This document shows positions 20,561-31,348 of a stretch of DNA of 64,000 nt, one piece after another. The notes under the pieces are model-generated. The model was not told where the DNA came from. It was given only the letters and a program-made list of their open reading frames with translations, and ran no database searches. Source of the DNA: Zunongwangia atlantica 22II14-10F7 (GTDB lineage Bacteria; Bacteroidota; Bacteroidia; Flavobacteriales; Flavobacteriaceae); assembly GCF_002094855.1 (NCBI RefSeq), contig NZ_ARYN01000005.1, forward strand, positions 124,001-188,000. Direction: 5' to 3'. Positions within the stretch are counted from its first letter, which is position 1, and the number at the start of each line of letters is the position of its first letter. The position numbers and the translations under genes are program-made.

Positions 20561-21757
20561 TTAATTAGTATTACCATAAACCTGCACTTCACTTATTGCA
20601 AGATTTTCACCACCTGCCCAATTTTCCAGACATAAAACTCTTAAATATCTAATTTTAGGCACATCAATTGGAATATCCCAACTAAATCCGGCAGAAGCTA
20701 CCTGATAGTCTTCATCATTTTGTTGCCCGTATGGTAGGCCTGATGGTTTAACTTCTTCATATTCCCCTAATAATATCCAATTATCAAGGTCTCCAGTAGT
20801 TTCCAGTTCTGTAGAACCATAGATCTGAAAACGTCTCATATTTGCCTGATAATAAAAAGAACGACCATTAAAATATTCAGGATAATCCCAAATCACAACT
20901 CTACTTAACTGAGCCTCGAGACCAATATCGAAAGTAAAAATATGTGGCCCATCATTATAAGTTCCGCTAGTAAGATAAACCCCAGGCCAATCCCAAATAT
21001 TATTATCCCAAAGTCCTTCTATAGGTGTACTGTTATGACGTGGTGCATCATTTGGTAATACTACACCTCTATATCCTGTTTTTGGAATTGCCTCCTCGAA
21101 AAGCGGAGTAATATCTGTAAATAACGTATCTGTATAATTTAACCAACGATCTCTTACCGTAAATGCAAATTCTTTTTGAATTGTATCCATTCCTCTAATA
21201 GAATGGGCAATTTCGTTAGTTGAAGAATATATACTGTTATCATTAATTACCCAATCTCCCTGCTCGTCTTTTTCCATTACCAAAATGGCAATATCTTCTC
21301 TGGTTGGATTATCTGCATTCAAATAAATACCACCAAAAGCAGCTCCAGTTTCAATAGTTTCGAAAACATCAAAAATTGGTGCAGGTCCTGGATTTACAGC
21401 AACACTAACTGGCTCTGATGATACTTCAGATCGATTTACAGTACTTATAAAAACTTCTCTTTCACTATTACCAGAAAAACCTTCTAATAACATGGTGCTA
21501 TTATAATAAGATGATCTTACTTCTATTTCTCTTCCATTTTCCAACGTATAATTGGCCTGAACATAAAGTAAATCCTGATCTACCGGAAGAGTATATGTTA
21601 ACCTTGCTTTCCCTGGCAAGTTTTCTACCTGAACATCGCTAACCTGCTCTGGAGGTGTACTATTTTGCTCTAAAGGAGTTTGGAGGTCTTCGTCTGAACA
21701 GGATAGTAGTAATCCTATAAACGAAACAACTAAATATTTTGAAAATTTTAATTTCAT
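20561..21757 (-). CDS. SusE-position lipoprotein, DUF4959-DUF5126-DUF5000
   Basis: A 398-residue lipoprotein (GLLLSC, Cys20, followed by SDEDL). The order DUF4959 (about 25-125, PPEQVSDVQVENLPGKARLTY region), DUF5126 (about 128-230) and DUF5000 (about 240-398, an F5/8-type C-like carbohydrate-binding fold ending in RYLRVLCLENW and ISEVQVYG) is the one I know from proteins encoded right after SusD in Bacteroidota PULs. It is likely an outer-membrane glycan-binding accessory of the SusCD pair. It lies 15 bp after susD. The binding residues cannot be assigned by eye. Confidence 0.8.
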   Translation of the reverse strand: MKLKFSKYLVVSFIGLLLSCSDEDLQTPLEQNSTPPEQVSDVQVENLPGKARLTYTLPVDQDLLYVQANYTLENGREIEVRSSYYNSTMLLEGFSGNSEREVFISTVNRSEVSSEPVSVAVNPGPAPIFDVFETIETGAAFGGIYLNADNPTREDIAILVMEKDEQGDWVINDNSIYSSTNEIAHSIRGMDTIQKEFAFTVRDRWLNYTDTLFTDITPLFEEAIPKTGYRGVVLPNDAPRHNSTPIEGLWDNNIWDWPGVYLTSGTYNDGPHIFTFDIGLEAQLSRVVIWDYPEYFNGRSFYYQANMRRFQIYGSTELETTGDLDNWILLGEYEEVKPSGLPYGQQNDEDYQVASAGFSWDIPIDVPKIRYLRVLCLENWAGGENLAISEVQVYGNTN

Positions 21758-21772
21758 AATTTTTGTTTTTAA

Positions 21773-23749
21773 TTACCATCCTGGATTTTGTACCAGATTC
21801 GAATTTTGCAACAACGCATTTTCTGCCATTGGCCAGAAGTAATCTCTTGGTGCTACAAATCGTTGTTGAAACAATGTTGTTACCTGATAATAAGAGATAT
21901 CGTCATCGCCATACACGTTCCAACCAAAAATAGGCTCATTTAATTCTTGCACGGCAGTTTTCCATCTTAAAAGATCCCAATATCTGTGTCCCTCAAAAGC
22001 AAGTTCTATGTTTCTCTCTCTATGGATAATTTCTCTTAAACCAGTTTGAGTATTAGGCTTCTCTGGGTTTACAGAATAGTTTTGCCAAGATTCCTGTACA
22101 CCTTCTAAACCAGCTCTAGTTCGTATTCTGTCTAAATAATCATAAACCGTAGCACTAGGACCCGAAACTTCATTTAAAGCTTCTGCATACATTAGATATA
22201 AATCTGCCAGACGCATTTCTGGCCATGCGTAAGATCTATAAGTTGCTCCTGATGAACTAAAACTCTGATTCCAGTTTACCAGTTTTTTTAGATAATAACC
22301 TGTTACATTGAAATAAAATGCATGATTACTTCCTGCATAATCTGTATACTTCCCTTCGATATGAAAACGTGTGTCCTCAGAACCTGCATCGTACTTATAC
22401 CAAATAGATCCATCAAAACCTAAATCTGCATAAAATCTTGGTTCACGATTAAAGTTTAGAATAGATGTTTCATAACCTAATTGGATATTAAAACGATCAT
22501 CTTGTCCTGCTTCCCTTAATTCTTCAATATCAGTGAAATCTAAAGTATTGTCTTCATTTATCGGCACACCATTACTGGAATAAAACATCTGTGCCATTTC
22601 TAGAGTAGGAGATAATACCTTTTCAGCATCTCTATGTCCATGTTCTGCGGTTAATGGAGACATACTTTGTCTTTGTATATCTGTAGCACGACTTTGTGTA
22701 TTTCCCCAAACAATTTCACTATTCCATCTTTCGGTCACAGCATTTCTAATAGAAAGTTTAGTTTCAGTAGTATCAGACAATGCAAACGCAGATCCAGGAA
22801 ATTCGTATAAACTGTTTCCAGCACCTTCCGCAGCTTCAATAGCTTCTAATGCAGCATCTGCCGCTAACTGCCATTTGTTTTCATCATACTGAGTGTTAAT
22901 CAAAGGAGTTCCTTCAGCATTAACAAAAGATGCTAGATCTGTGTTTCCATTATACAATGGACTTGCAGCAGTAAGTAGAACTTTAGCTTTTATTCCTCTT
23001 GCAATAGGAGCTGTAATTCTACCTAGTTCTGTATTAATATCGGTAATTACCGGTGGTAAAACCGCTGCAGCCTCATCAAGTAAGCTTACTATATAGTCTA
23101 TACCGTCATCAAAGGGTTCTCTTGCTACATTTAATGCTTCTGACGGAGCATCGATAGCTACATTTTCACGCATTATTGGAATAGGCCCATACATTCTCAT
23201 TAGATAGAAATGATAATAGGCTTTTAGAACCTTAACTTCTGCTATCCAGCGTTCACGTTCTGATGCTGTAATATCTGGAACTTGATCTGGATTCTGCATA
23301 TTTTCAATAAATATGTTACAGTGTCTTATTCCGTCAAAAAGCGGATAACTATCATTAGGGCCACCTCCTTGGTAATAACCGTCCCAAGCATTAAAATATG
23401 GATTTGAAACTCGTTGCAAGCCCATAGCAATATCTAGGCTATACACTGTATACGCCTGTCTTTGATCTGGTATCCAAAGTTCATCTCCTGCTAACATCGC
23501 AGGGTTATGGTGCATATCTGCGCTACGAGGCATATAGGAATAACAAGTGAACAAATACTTCTCTGCTTCATTCCTTAAGTTAAATGCCTGATCTATAGTC
23601 GCAATATTATCTGGCACAACATCTAAAAAGTTATCTTCACAAGATTGTAAAGCAAGCATAGATAACATTCCCAAGGCAAGGCCATTAAACCTTGTTTTTA
23701 GTTTTTTAGATATACTTTTAATTTTATTTTTCTCTAATCTAATTTCCAT
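21773..23749 (-). CDS. susD: SusD/RagB-family glycan-binding lipoprotein
   Basis: A 658-residue outer-membrane lipoprotein with a long basic n-region and lipobox LALQSC (Cys37, then EDN). SusD features are the N-terminal NFLDVVPDN, helical TPR-like segments (ERWIAEVKVLKAYYHFYLMRMYGPIPI), and the C-terminal RSYAWPEMRLADLYLMYAEALNEV and HRERNIELAFEGHRYWDLLRWK. It acts as the lid of the SusC transporter and binds the oligosaccharide on the cell surface. It starts 11 bp after susC ends. No carbohydrate specificity can be read from the sequence. Alternative internal starts would remove the basic region of the signal, so I keep the first ATG. Confidence 0.95.
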   Translation of the reverse strand: MEIRLEKNKIKSISKKLKTRFNGLALGMLSMLALQSCEDNFLDVVPDNIATIDQAFNLRNEAEKYLFTCYSYMPRSADMHHNPAMLAGDELWIPDQRQAYTVYSLDIAMGLQRVSNPYFNAWDGYYQGGGPNDSYPLFDGIRHCNIFIENMQNPDQVPDITASERERWIAEVKVLKAYYHFYLMRMYGPIPIMRENVAIDAPSEALNVAREPFDDGIDYIVSLLDEAAAVLPPVITDINTELGRITAPIARGIKAKVLLTAASPLYNGNTDLASFVNAEGTPLINTQYDENKWQLAADAALEAIEAAEGAGNSLYEFPGSAFALSDTTETKLSIRNAVTERWNSEIVWGNTQSRATDIQRQSMSPLTAEHGHRDAEKVLSPTLEMAQMFYSSNGVPINEDNTLDFTDIEELREAGQDDRFNIQLGYETSILNFNREPRFYADLGFDGSIWYKYDAGSEDTRFHIEGKYTDYAGSNHAFYFNVTGYYLKKLVNWNQSFSSSGATYRSYAWPEMRLADLYLMYAEALNEVSGPSATVYDYLDRIRTRAGLEGVQESWQNYSVNPEKPNTQTGLREIIHRERNIELAFEGHRYWDLLRWKTAVQELNEPIFGWNVYGDDDISYYQVTTLFQQRFVAPRDYFWPMAENALLQNSNLVQNPGW

Positions 23750-23760
23750 AAGTTCCTTTC

Positions 23761-26700
23761 TTAAAAGTCTAACTGTATTCCGATGTTATAAACCGATTGG
23801 ATAGGATAACCTAATCCACTACCACCCATTTCTGGATCCCATAGATCAAAATCACTCCAAACCGCCAGGTTAAGTCCGCTCGCATATAACCTCATCCCAT
23901 TTATATGCAACTTATCTAACAACTTCCCTTTAGGGCTAAATCCTAATTCCATTGTTTTTAGCCTTAAGAAATCACCACTACGCATCCACCAAGTAGAAGT
24001 TTGATTATTATTTTCGATAAACGTCTGGCTTAATCTTGGCCAAAAAGCATAAGAGTTTCTATCGTCTTCAGACCAATAATCTTCCGAAATCACATTTAAA
24101 AGCCCGTTTTGAGCACCTCCATTAATTACGAATGGTGATATGTTTTCTGAATTTATAAAGAATGAAGATCTTGCAGAACCCTGAAAGAATATACTAAAGT
24201 CCCAATTTTTATATCCAACAGTACCTCCAAAACCATAAATGATTTCGGGTGTTGTAGGCAATCCAATTGGCACCATATCACTTTGAGAAATCATCCCATC
24301 ACCATTTACATCTCTATACTTTATGTCTCCTCCAGAATAAGTACCAAATTGTGTAGGTGCATTATTTACTTCTTCCTGGTCTACGAAAAGTCTTTCTGCA
24401 ATATATCCCCAGGTTTGCGCAGCACTTTGTCCTATTCTAGATCTATAATAAAGATCATCTGGGTAATTTACTTCATCAAATTCTAAAATTTCGCTTGTAG
24501 AATAGGTTAAATTAGCTCTTGCCTGCGTCCACCAATCTGAATTTATTTGCTTATTAAAATCCAATGCAAAATCTAAACCTTCACTTTGCATTGCTGCATA
24601 GTTTGTTTGTGGCGTTGCGGTTAGACCTATTACAGATCCAATCTCTGATCGAGTTTGCAAAATATTTGATCTCTTTTGCCTAAATACATCTAAAACAAAA
24701 CTTAAAGAGTTAAATAACTCTAGGTCCATCCCCAGGTTAATTTGCTCAGATTCTTCCCAACCAATATTTGGATTTGCGTACCTAGAAATAGAAACTCCAT
24801 TTCTATAATATCCAAACTCCTGTCCAAAAGAAGCTCCATAAGTTGCATTTTCAAGGTTTACATTAGAGAGATAAAAAAATCTTTCATCTGTATTACCAAT
24901 CTGGTCGTTACCTACAAGTCCATAAGTTACTCTAAACTTTAAGTTAGTAATCGTATTTTCTAATGGCTCAAAAAACTTCTCATTAGAAATTCTATATCCT
25001 AAACCTCCAGAAGGGAAAAACCCATATCGATTACCATTTGCGAATCTTTCAGACCCATTATACCCAAAATTGAATTCGGCTAAATAGCGATCATCATATC
25101 CATAAGTAAATCTTCCTGAAATACCATGATTTCGATTCGCTAAACTATTTTGAACACTACCAGCGTTTCCTGTTTCATAACTGGAAATAAGGTTAAGTAA
25201 CATCCCAGAAACCGCATGCTTTTCATCAAAAACGCGATCGTAATTAATTGCAGTTTCGTTATATATTCTAGAATCAAGATTTTTGGCTCCTTCAGAATAG
25301 TTTAGATATTCTGTCCCTATAGTTCCTATAGAAGTATCACTACCATCATTTAAAACTCGAAGTTGAATACTACCATCTACCGGGTTTATACTAGAGCTGT
25401 AGTAGAAAGGATTATACTGTCTTGAAACGTCATAGTAAGAATATCTTCTTATATATCCCATAGAACGAATTCTAAGACCTTCAGTAATAAAACCTAAATC
25501 TTGTTGTAACTCTATTTGTGCCTGTATGGTTGAAGCTTTATTAGTTTGATAACCTCTTACCATTTGAGCATAAGGGTTTGTTAATAAGGTTTCGCTAGCA
25601 ACTCCTGTTGGAGCACCTCCAAAAAGTGGATGCTCTATATATGGCAAATATTCCGCAGGATATACGGCAGGAAAAGCTACCGGGTTAGACCATACAGCAC
25701 TATTAAAAATAGCCTGCCCCCCACCAACAGGACCGTTATAATCATCAAACTGCCCATAGACGTTTACACGAGCCTGAGTTGTAGGGGTTAATTGAAGGTT
25801 AATATTACTTCTTAAAGAATAATTTCTTAGCTTAATATTACTATTAAAGTTATTTAGCCCTTCAACATTTAAAACCCCATTATCGATATTATAAGTTCCT
25901 GAAATATAATATCTGGCTTTTTCACTACCTCCGCTGGCATTAAGGTTTAAACTCTCGTTTACGGTATAATCACTTATTAACTGCTCTATCCAGTTATTAT
26001 TAGGATAAAGCAATGGATTAGCACCGGCTGCAGTTCTATCAATTTTAGTTTGGCTATAAGGAAGTACCGCATTTCTATCTCTGGTAAGTGCCGCTTCATT
26101 TGCCATATTCATATACGTAATATTGTCGGCAAAATCGAAGTTATCTGTGTTAGAAGATATTCTGGTTTCAGATCTAAAGCTAAACTTTGTTTTACCAGCC
26201 TTACCTGTTTTGGTTGTAATTAAAACCACCCCATTTGCTCCCCTTGCTCCATAAACAGATGCTGCAGCTGCATCTTTTAATACAGAAAAGGATTCGATAT
26301 CATCTGGCTGTAACCTAGCCATATCTGTACTTGTAGATTCTATACCGTCGATTAAGATTAAAGGATCTCTTTTTCCAGATCCAAAAGTTCCCAATCCACG
26401 AATAAAGAAATCTGAATTGTCTGCTCCTGGTTCTCCAGAACGCTGATATGAAATCATACCGGGTACTCTACCCGCCATCATTGTGGTTAAGTTGTTGGTA
26501 GGCCCTTTTAATTCTCCAGGTGAAACTGAAGTAATAGAACTTACAAGACTTGCCTTCTTTTGTTTTCCTCCAAAACCTATAATTACAGTTTCCTCTAAGG
26601 CACCTACACTAGTCTCTAGGCTAACATCTATTTTTGTATTATCCCCAACAGTTACTTCCTTTGGTTCAAATCCTAAAAAAGAAAATACTAATACTGCATC

Positions 26701-26934
26701 TTTACCAGATACAGTAATTTCGAAATCCCCATCAAAATCTGTGGCTGTACCATTATTAGTACCTTTCTCCATAATATTTACGCCAGGGATAGGCATTCCA
26801 TCGTCTGCACTAATTACAGTTCCTGAAACTTTTAATCCCTGAACTTCTATGGGTTCAGTGTTACCATATACCTGCAGATTGAAAAAGAATATGATAAAAG
26901 TTGAGTATAAAAGAAATATTTTTTCTTTACGCAT
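23761..26934 (-). CDS. susC: SusC/RagA-family TonB-dependent transporter
   Basis: A 1057-residue outer-membrane transporter that imports oligosaccharides into the periplasm with energy from TonB. Order: signal peptide (ends near residue 24), carboxypeptidase-regulatory-like domain (about 35-120, VSGTVISADDGMPIPGVN), TonB-box region EETVIIGFG, plug domain (about 125-240, with SVLKDAAAASVYGARGANGV) and a 22-strand barrel ending in QSVYNIGIQLDF with the terminal Phe expected for barrel assembly. The signature RGLGTFGSGKRDPLILIDGIE is present. It is the first gene of the leftward PUL operon and faces the hybrid regulator across a 308-bp divergent gap. Confidence 0.96.
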   Translation of the reverse strand: MRKEKIFLLYSTFIIFFFNLQVYGNTEPIEVQGLKVSGTVISADDGMPIPGVNIMEKGTNNGTATDFDGDFEITVSGKDAVLVFSFLGFEPKEVTVGDNTKIDVSLETSVGALEETVIIGFGGKQKKASLVSSITSVSPGELKGPTNNLTTMMAGRVPGMISYQRSGEPGADNSDFFIRGLGTFGSGKRDPLILIDGIESTSTDMARLQPDDIESFSVLKDAAAASVYGARGANGVVLITTKTGKAGKTKFSFRSETRISSNTDNFDFADNITYMNMANEAALTRDRNAVLPYSQTKIDRTAAGANPLLYPNNNWIEQLISDYTVNESLNLNASGGSEKARYYISGTYNIDNGVLNVEGLNNFNSNIKLRNYSLRSNINLQLTPTTQARVNVYGQFDDYNGPVGGGQAIFNSAVWSNPVAFPAVYPAEYLPYIEHPLFGGAPTGVASETLLTNPYAQMVRGYQTNKASTIQAQIELQQDLGFITEGLRIRSMGYIRRYSYYDVSRQYNPFYYSSSINPVDGSIQLRVLNDGSDTSIGTIGTEYLNYSEGAKNLDSRIYNETAINYDRVFDEKHAVSGMLLNLISSYETGNAGSVQNSLANRNHGISGRFTYGYDDRYLAEFNFGYNGSERFANGNRYGFFPSGGLGYRISNEKFFEPLENTITNLKFRVTYGLVGNDQIGNTDERFFYLSNVNLENATYGASFGQEFGYYRNGVSISRYANPNIGWEESEQINLGMDLELFNSLSFVLDVFRQKRSNILQTRSEIGSVIGLTATPQTNYAAMQSEGLDFALDFNKQINSDWWTQARANLTYSTSEILEFDEVNYPDDLYYRSRIGQSAAQTWGYIAERLFVDQEEVNNAPTQFGTYSGGDIKYRDVNGDGMISQSDMVPIGLPTTPEIIYGFGGTVGYKNWDFSIFFQGSARSSFFINSENISPFVINGGAQNGLLNVISEDYWSEDDRNSYAFWPRLSQTFIENNNQTSTWWMRSGDFLRLKTMELGFSPKGKLLDKLHINGMRLYASGLNLAVWSDFDLWDPEMGGSGLGYPIQSVYNIGIQLDF

Positions 26935-27242
26935 CTGATTAGTTTTTATACAAAAATCTTGTATGACAGATTCTTATATTAGTTTGACATCCTTTTTAGT
27001 TTGCTAGACAATTCTTCAAAAAATTGCTTCTGTACTTCTTAGTAATTTTGCTTTGCATTCTTTTCATGTTTAATTAGTTGATTTATAATTTTATGTTAAG
27101 AAAACGTTTTATTATATTCACAGCTCCCATTAACGCTTTCACAATTTTATAACTTTTTTATTATTAAATAAGGGTATAATTTGATCAATAAGTGGGTACA
27201 AATTGATATTTAAGCCTCAAAGTCACCAAATAGTTAAAAAAA
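26935..27242. other. Divergent regulatory gap between susC and the hybrid regulator
   Basis: A 308-bp AT-rich stretch with no reading frame of note. It must carry the promoters of both the PUL operon and the regulator. The half next to the regulator holds a pair of direct repeats (listed separately). I could not find a convincing TAnnTTTG box for susC. Confidence 0.7.
27172..27207 (+). promoter_or_regulatory. Direct repeats, candidate binding site of the hybrid regulator
   Basis: GGGTATAATTTGAT (27172-27185) and GGGTACAAATTGAT (27194-27207) match at 12 of 14 positions, and their starts are 22 bp apart, two helical turns. Paired direct repeats with such spacing suit an AraC-type DNA-binding domain like that at the C-terminus of the neighbouring regulator. 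They lie 35-70 bp before the regulator start and about 230-260 bp before susC. Confidence 0.5.
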
Positions 27243-30200
27243 ATGAATTCTAAATTATTTCTTAATTATAGATTCTTGCGGAATAGCCTTAAAAGTATTT
27301 TCCTTGTATTCTGTTTCTATCTTCCACTAAACAGCTTTGGACAAGAGGAAAAATCTGCGCTAAAAAAGAACCTTAAATTTTACCATTATGACACTTCAAA
27401 TGGATTGTCTAATAATATGGTGAGTTCGATTACTCAGGATGATCTTGGATTTATCTGGATAGGAACAAATTCTGGATTAAACAGATTTGATGGAAGCGAG
27501 TTTGAGAAGTTCGACAAGGAAAATTCAGGGCTTATCAATAATTATATTCAACAAATTGTTCCCACAAATAATGGCGATTTGTACCTGGCCACCAATCGAG
27601 GGATTCACACCTACGAAATTCAGAAACATTTATTTCAGCAAAAATCACCAGAAAACTCATACCTGTCTGACGGGATTACAAGCATTTTAGAATTCTCTAA
27701 AAACATGCTTGTTGTGGGCGATTATTCTTATGGAGTACATTTTATAAAAGGAAACAGGCATATCGCCGTACAATTTAACGGTAATCCTGAACCTGTTTTA
27801 CTTAGAGACTACCGTATAAGCTCGTTAGATATAAAAGATGAGCACTCCATATTAGTAGGCACCTATAATAATGGAGTTTACAGCATCGATATTAATGACA
27901 CCACTGTGACCAAAATCGAGAAACTTTTTCAAGGCAGGATCAATACAATATATACCGATTCTAAAAAAAAACATTGGGTTGGCACAGATGAAGGCTTAAA
28001 ACTTATCAATGATAAAAATGAGATAATACATATTAATAAGGAAAACAGTAAACTTACAGATGATGCTATTCGAAGTCTTGTTGAAGATAATCAGGGAATG
28101 CTTTGGATAGGTACAAGAAATGGCGGACTTAATATTCTTGATCCTAATTCATTATCTAATAGTAATAATATTAGGATTCAGTCTTTTTCACCTAAAACTG
28201 ATGGAAGCAGTGTTTTTAACCGTAACATTCTAAACTTATTTAAGGACTCTAACGGAAATATATGGATTGGGACTGAAGCTGGTTTAGATTTTGTAGATCC
28301 CAAAGGAGAGTCTATTCAGCTAATTGATCATTCTGCTAACAAAGAGATTCAAATTTCGCATGATCGCGTTAAAGCTATTACAAAAGGAAAGAACGATAAT
28401 ATCTGGATTGGCACTGATGGTGGTGGGATCAATACCTATTCTTCAGAAACTAAACAATTTTCTAAATTAGACATTCCGCTTCCTACAGATCTGGTTCTAT
28501 CATTATTGGAAGATTCTAAAAACAATCTTTGGATTGGCACTTACAGAAAAGGAATTTCAAAATTCGATCTAAAAACAAAGAAACTTACAACCTATTTAGA
28601 CCAAAAAGTATCTGAAGGTAGTGATGTACGATCGATATTCGAGGATTTTGCGGGTAATATTTGGGTAGGGACTAACCGGGGAGGTTTGTACAAATACAAT
28701 CCTAAACAAGATACGTTTATATATATAGACGACCTTAGTAAGCTGGATATTCGTGATATCATTCAAAAGGATCCTGATGAAATTTGGCTTGCCACCTACG
28801 GCAATGGCCTAATCAAATACAATTATAAAACAGGTGAATATTCAAGTTTTCATACAGGAAATATCGATTTTCCAACAAACGTTGTTTTTAGTGTTCATTT
28901 TATAGATAAGAACAACCTAGTGGTGGGCACCATGAATGAAGGTTTACTAAAAGTAAACCTAGAAACTGAAATAGTACAACGTTTTTCTACTAACGATGGT
29001 TTAAGTAATAACACGATAAATTCTATTACCCAGGATTTGTCTGGCAATTTTTGGATAGGTACTAATGACGGGATAAGTTTATATAACCTACAGTCCAATA
29101 AGATTAGAAATCTTAACAATTTTAATAATATACAGGAAAGTGAATTTAATATTGGCGCCAGCCTTTTAACCGAAAACGGCACATTGCTGATTGGAGGAAA
29201 TAAAGGTCTTAATATTTTTGAAACCAAAGAATTATCAAATCCTGTGAAAACAGTGTTCCCTACCGTGTTTAAAAATCTTGAAATTTACGGTAAAAGTTTA
29301 AGTCTTAGCGATAGCACACAAACAGTATTAGATAGATCTATTTCACTTACCGATACACTTCGTATTAATTATAATCAGGCGTTATTTTCATTAGATTTTG
29401 CTTCCTTAAAATATCCAAAATCAGATAATATTGAATATTCCTATATTTTGGAAGGTTACAGCGATCACTGGATCAATATTAAAAATGCTAATCGTATAAA
29501 CTTTAGTCAGCTGCCACCAGGTGATTATAATTTAAAGCTAAAAACCAACAATAATGATTATCTGGAATCTTCAAATCAATTATTCATTCAGGTAATTCCA
29601 CCAATTTGGAGAACACTGCCGGCATATGCTCTATATTTAATCACAGCCCTACTTCTCATTTGGTTCGGATTAAGATATTATACTGAAAAAATTAAACTGA
29701 AACAATCATTGGTTTTTGAGAAAAATCAACGCCAGTTAGAACAGGATCTTAACGAAGAGAGACTTCGTTTTTACACCGGTTTCTCACACGAACTGAAAAC
29801 ACCACTTACCATGATTTTGGCACCAGTGGAAAGTTTACTTGGCGAAATTAGAAAGAAAGAGCATACTAATAGTTTAAGAATCATTGAAAAGAATGCTAAA
29901 ACTTTATTGGGTAGAATTAACAAATTACTTGATTTTAGACAAACCGAAGATGGTTTAAACAAACTAAAAATCACTAAACATAATCTCGCAAAATCCTTAT
30001 CGAAGTGGATTGAAATGTACGAACCTATAGCACAGAAAAAAAGTGTTGAAATAATTAAGAATTTCGATATAGAAGAGGCTTCAATTTATTGTGATCTTGA
30101 TAAGATACATATTGTCTTCAATAATTTGATGTCTAATGCCCTAAAATACACTTCAAAAGGAGATCAAATTATTATAAGGCTAAAAACAAAGGGAAATGGC

Positions 30201-31316
30201 TATCAATTTTCAATAAAAGACAATGGTGCGGGCATTTCAGCACAAATCTTACCACATATTTTCGATTGGTATTATCATTCTGACGAAAAAGTGAAGAAAG
30301 ATGGCAGCGGAATAGGTCTAGCACTTTCCAAACGATTTATAGAACTTCACGGCGGAAAAATTAATGCTAAAAGTATCGAAAATCAGCATACTGTTTTCAA
30401 AGTATTTTTACCAAAAGGAAAACCAGAGCATCTAGCAAATACCGATACTATTGAAGCACACGATTTTGAAAATGTAACTGCTGAAATTCTAAACGAGAAT
30501 AAGGAATTAGAAACTCGCGCTTTATTAAACCCAAACGCCGATAGAGAGCTTTTGCTCCTTATCGATGATAATCCAGATATTCATCACTACTTATCATCGA
30601 TTCTAAAAGAAAAATACGATCTTTTACATGCTTTAAATGGGCAGGAAGGCATAAATATGGCCATAAAACATGTGCCAGATCTTATAGTTTCAGATATTAT
30701 GATGCCAGAAAAAAGTGGTATCGATCTTACCAACACTTTAAAATCTCGAAAGGAAACGACGCACATTCCTATCATTTTACTTTCAGCAAAAGACACTCAG
30801 GAATCTATCGTGATTGGTTATAAAGAAGGCGCAGACGATTATATTACCAAGCCTTTTAGCACTGCTATTCTTAAAGCCCGAATTAGAAATCTATTAGACA
30901 GGAAATTTACACTGCAAAAAAATCTTCTTCAAAAGGAAGAAAATGAGGAAACTGCAAATACTGTCGAAAGCCAGCAAGTTAAAATTGAAAAGAAATTCCT
31001 TAAAAAATTCGAAAAGAAAGTACACGAACATATACAGGTACAAGGTAAAATGGTCGAGTTAATTTCTGAAGAAATGGGGATGAGTCGTGCATCTTTATAC
31101 CGAAAAATAAAAGCGCTTACCGGCAAGAGTATTAATGAATATATTCGTGATATAAAACTGGATAAATCCTTATATTTAATAGAAAAAGAAGGATTAAATG
31201 TATCTATGGCTGCTTTTGAAGTTGGCTTTAATAACATGAAATATTTCAGAAAGATTTTTAAAGAGAAATTTGGCCAGTTACCCTCTGAATTTTCTCTGAA
31301 TAGAGACCTCACCTAA
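27243..31316 (+). CDS. Hybrid two-component system regulator (HTCS) of the PUL
   Basis: A 1357-residue one-protein signal transducer. Order: signal peptide (ends NSFGQ), periplasmic two-component propeller repeats (about 45-690, many I-W-IGT-GGL-like turns), Y_Y_Y domain (about 700-785), one membrane helix (about 791-812), HisKA with His849 in FSHELKTPLT, HATPase with NNLMSNALKYT, DNGAGIS and GSGIGLAL, receiver domain with phospho-acceptor Asp1151 in VSDIMMP, and a C-terminal AraC-type helix-turn-helix (about 1265-1350, KALTGKSINEYI to FGQLPSEF). It senses an oligosaccharide in the periplasm and activates the divergent susC operon. All key phosphotransfer residues are present. Confidence 0.95.
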   Translation: MNSKLFLNYRFLRNSLKSIFLVFCFYLPLNSFGQEEKSALKKNLKFYHYDTSNGLSNNMVSSITQDDLGFIWIGTNSGLNRFDGSEFEKFDKENSGLINNYIQQIVPTNNGDLYLATNRGIHTYEIQKHLFQQKSPENSYLSDGITSILEFSKNMLVVGDYSYGVHFIKGNRHIAVQFNGNPEPVLLRDYRISSLDIKDEHSILVGTYNNGVYSIDINDTTVTKIEKLFQGRINTIYTDSKKKHWVGTDEGLKLINDKNEIIHINKENSKLTDDAIRSLVEDNQGMLWIGTRNGGLNILDPNSLSNSNNIRIQSFSPKTDGSSVFNRNILNLFKDSNGNIWIGTEAGLDFVDPKGESIQLIDHSANKEIQISHDRVKAITKGKNDNIWIGTDGGGINTYSSETKQFSKLDIPLPTDLVLSLLEDSKNNLWIGTYRKGISKFDLKTKKLTTYLDQKVSEGSDVRSIFEDFAGNIWVGTNRGGLYKYNPKQDTFIYIDDLSKLDIRDIIQKDPDEIWLATYGNGLIKYNYKTGEYSSFHTGNIDFPTNVVFSVHFIDKNNLVVGTMNEGLLKVNLETEIVQRFSTNDGLSNNTINSITQDLSGNFWIGTNDGISLYNLQSNKIRNLNNFNNIQESEFNIGASLLTENGTLLIGGNKGLNIFETKELSNPVKTVFPTVFKNLEIYGKSLSLSDSTQTVLDRSISLTDTLRINYNQALFSLDFASLKYPKSDNIEYSYILEGYSDHWINIKNANRINFSQLPPGDYNLKLKTNNNDYLESSNQLFIQVIPPIWRTLPAYALYLITALLLIWFGLRYYTEKIKLKQSLVFEKNQRQLEQDLNEERLRFYTGFSHELKTPLTMILAPVESLLGEIRKKEHTNSLRIIEKNAKTLLGRINKLLDFRQTEDGLNKLKITKHNLAKSLSKWIEMYEPIAQKKSVEIIKNFDIEEASIYCDLDKIHIVFNNLMSNALKYTSKGDQIIIRLKTKGNGYQFSIKDNGAGISAQILPHIFDWYYHSDEKVKKDGSGIGLALSKRFIELHGGKINAKSIENQHTVFKVFLPKGKPEHLANTDTIEAHDFENVTAEILNENKELETRALLNPNADRELLLLIDDNPDIHHYLSSILKEKYDLLHALNGQEGINMAIKHVPDLIVSDIMMPEKSGIDLTNTLKSRKETTHIPIILLSAKDTQESIVIGYKEGADDYITKPFSTAILKARIRNLLDRKFTLQKNLLQKEENEETANTVESQQVKIEKKFLKKFEKKVHEHIQVQGKMVELISEEMGMSRASLYRKIKALTGKSINEYIRDIKLDKSLYLIEKEGLNVSMAAFEVGFNNMKYFRKIFKEKFGQLPSEFSLNRDLT

Positions 31317-31348
31317 AAACAAAAAAGATAACCTAACCTCAACAAAAA

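Noticed and set aside
26483-26842. Plus-strand frame of 119 codons
   Set aside because: Antisense to the N-terminal part of susC; an effect of its codon pattern.
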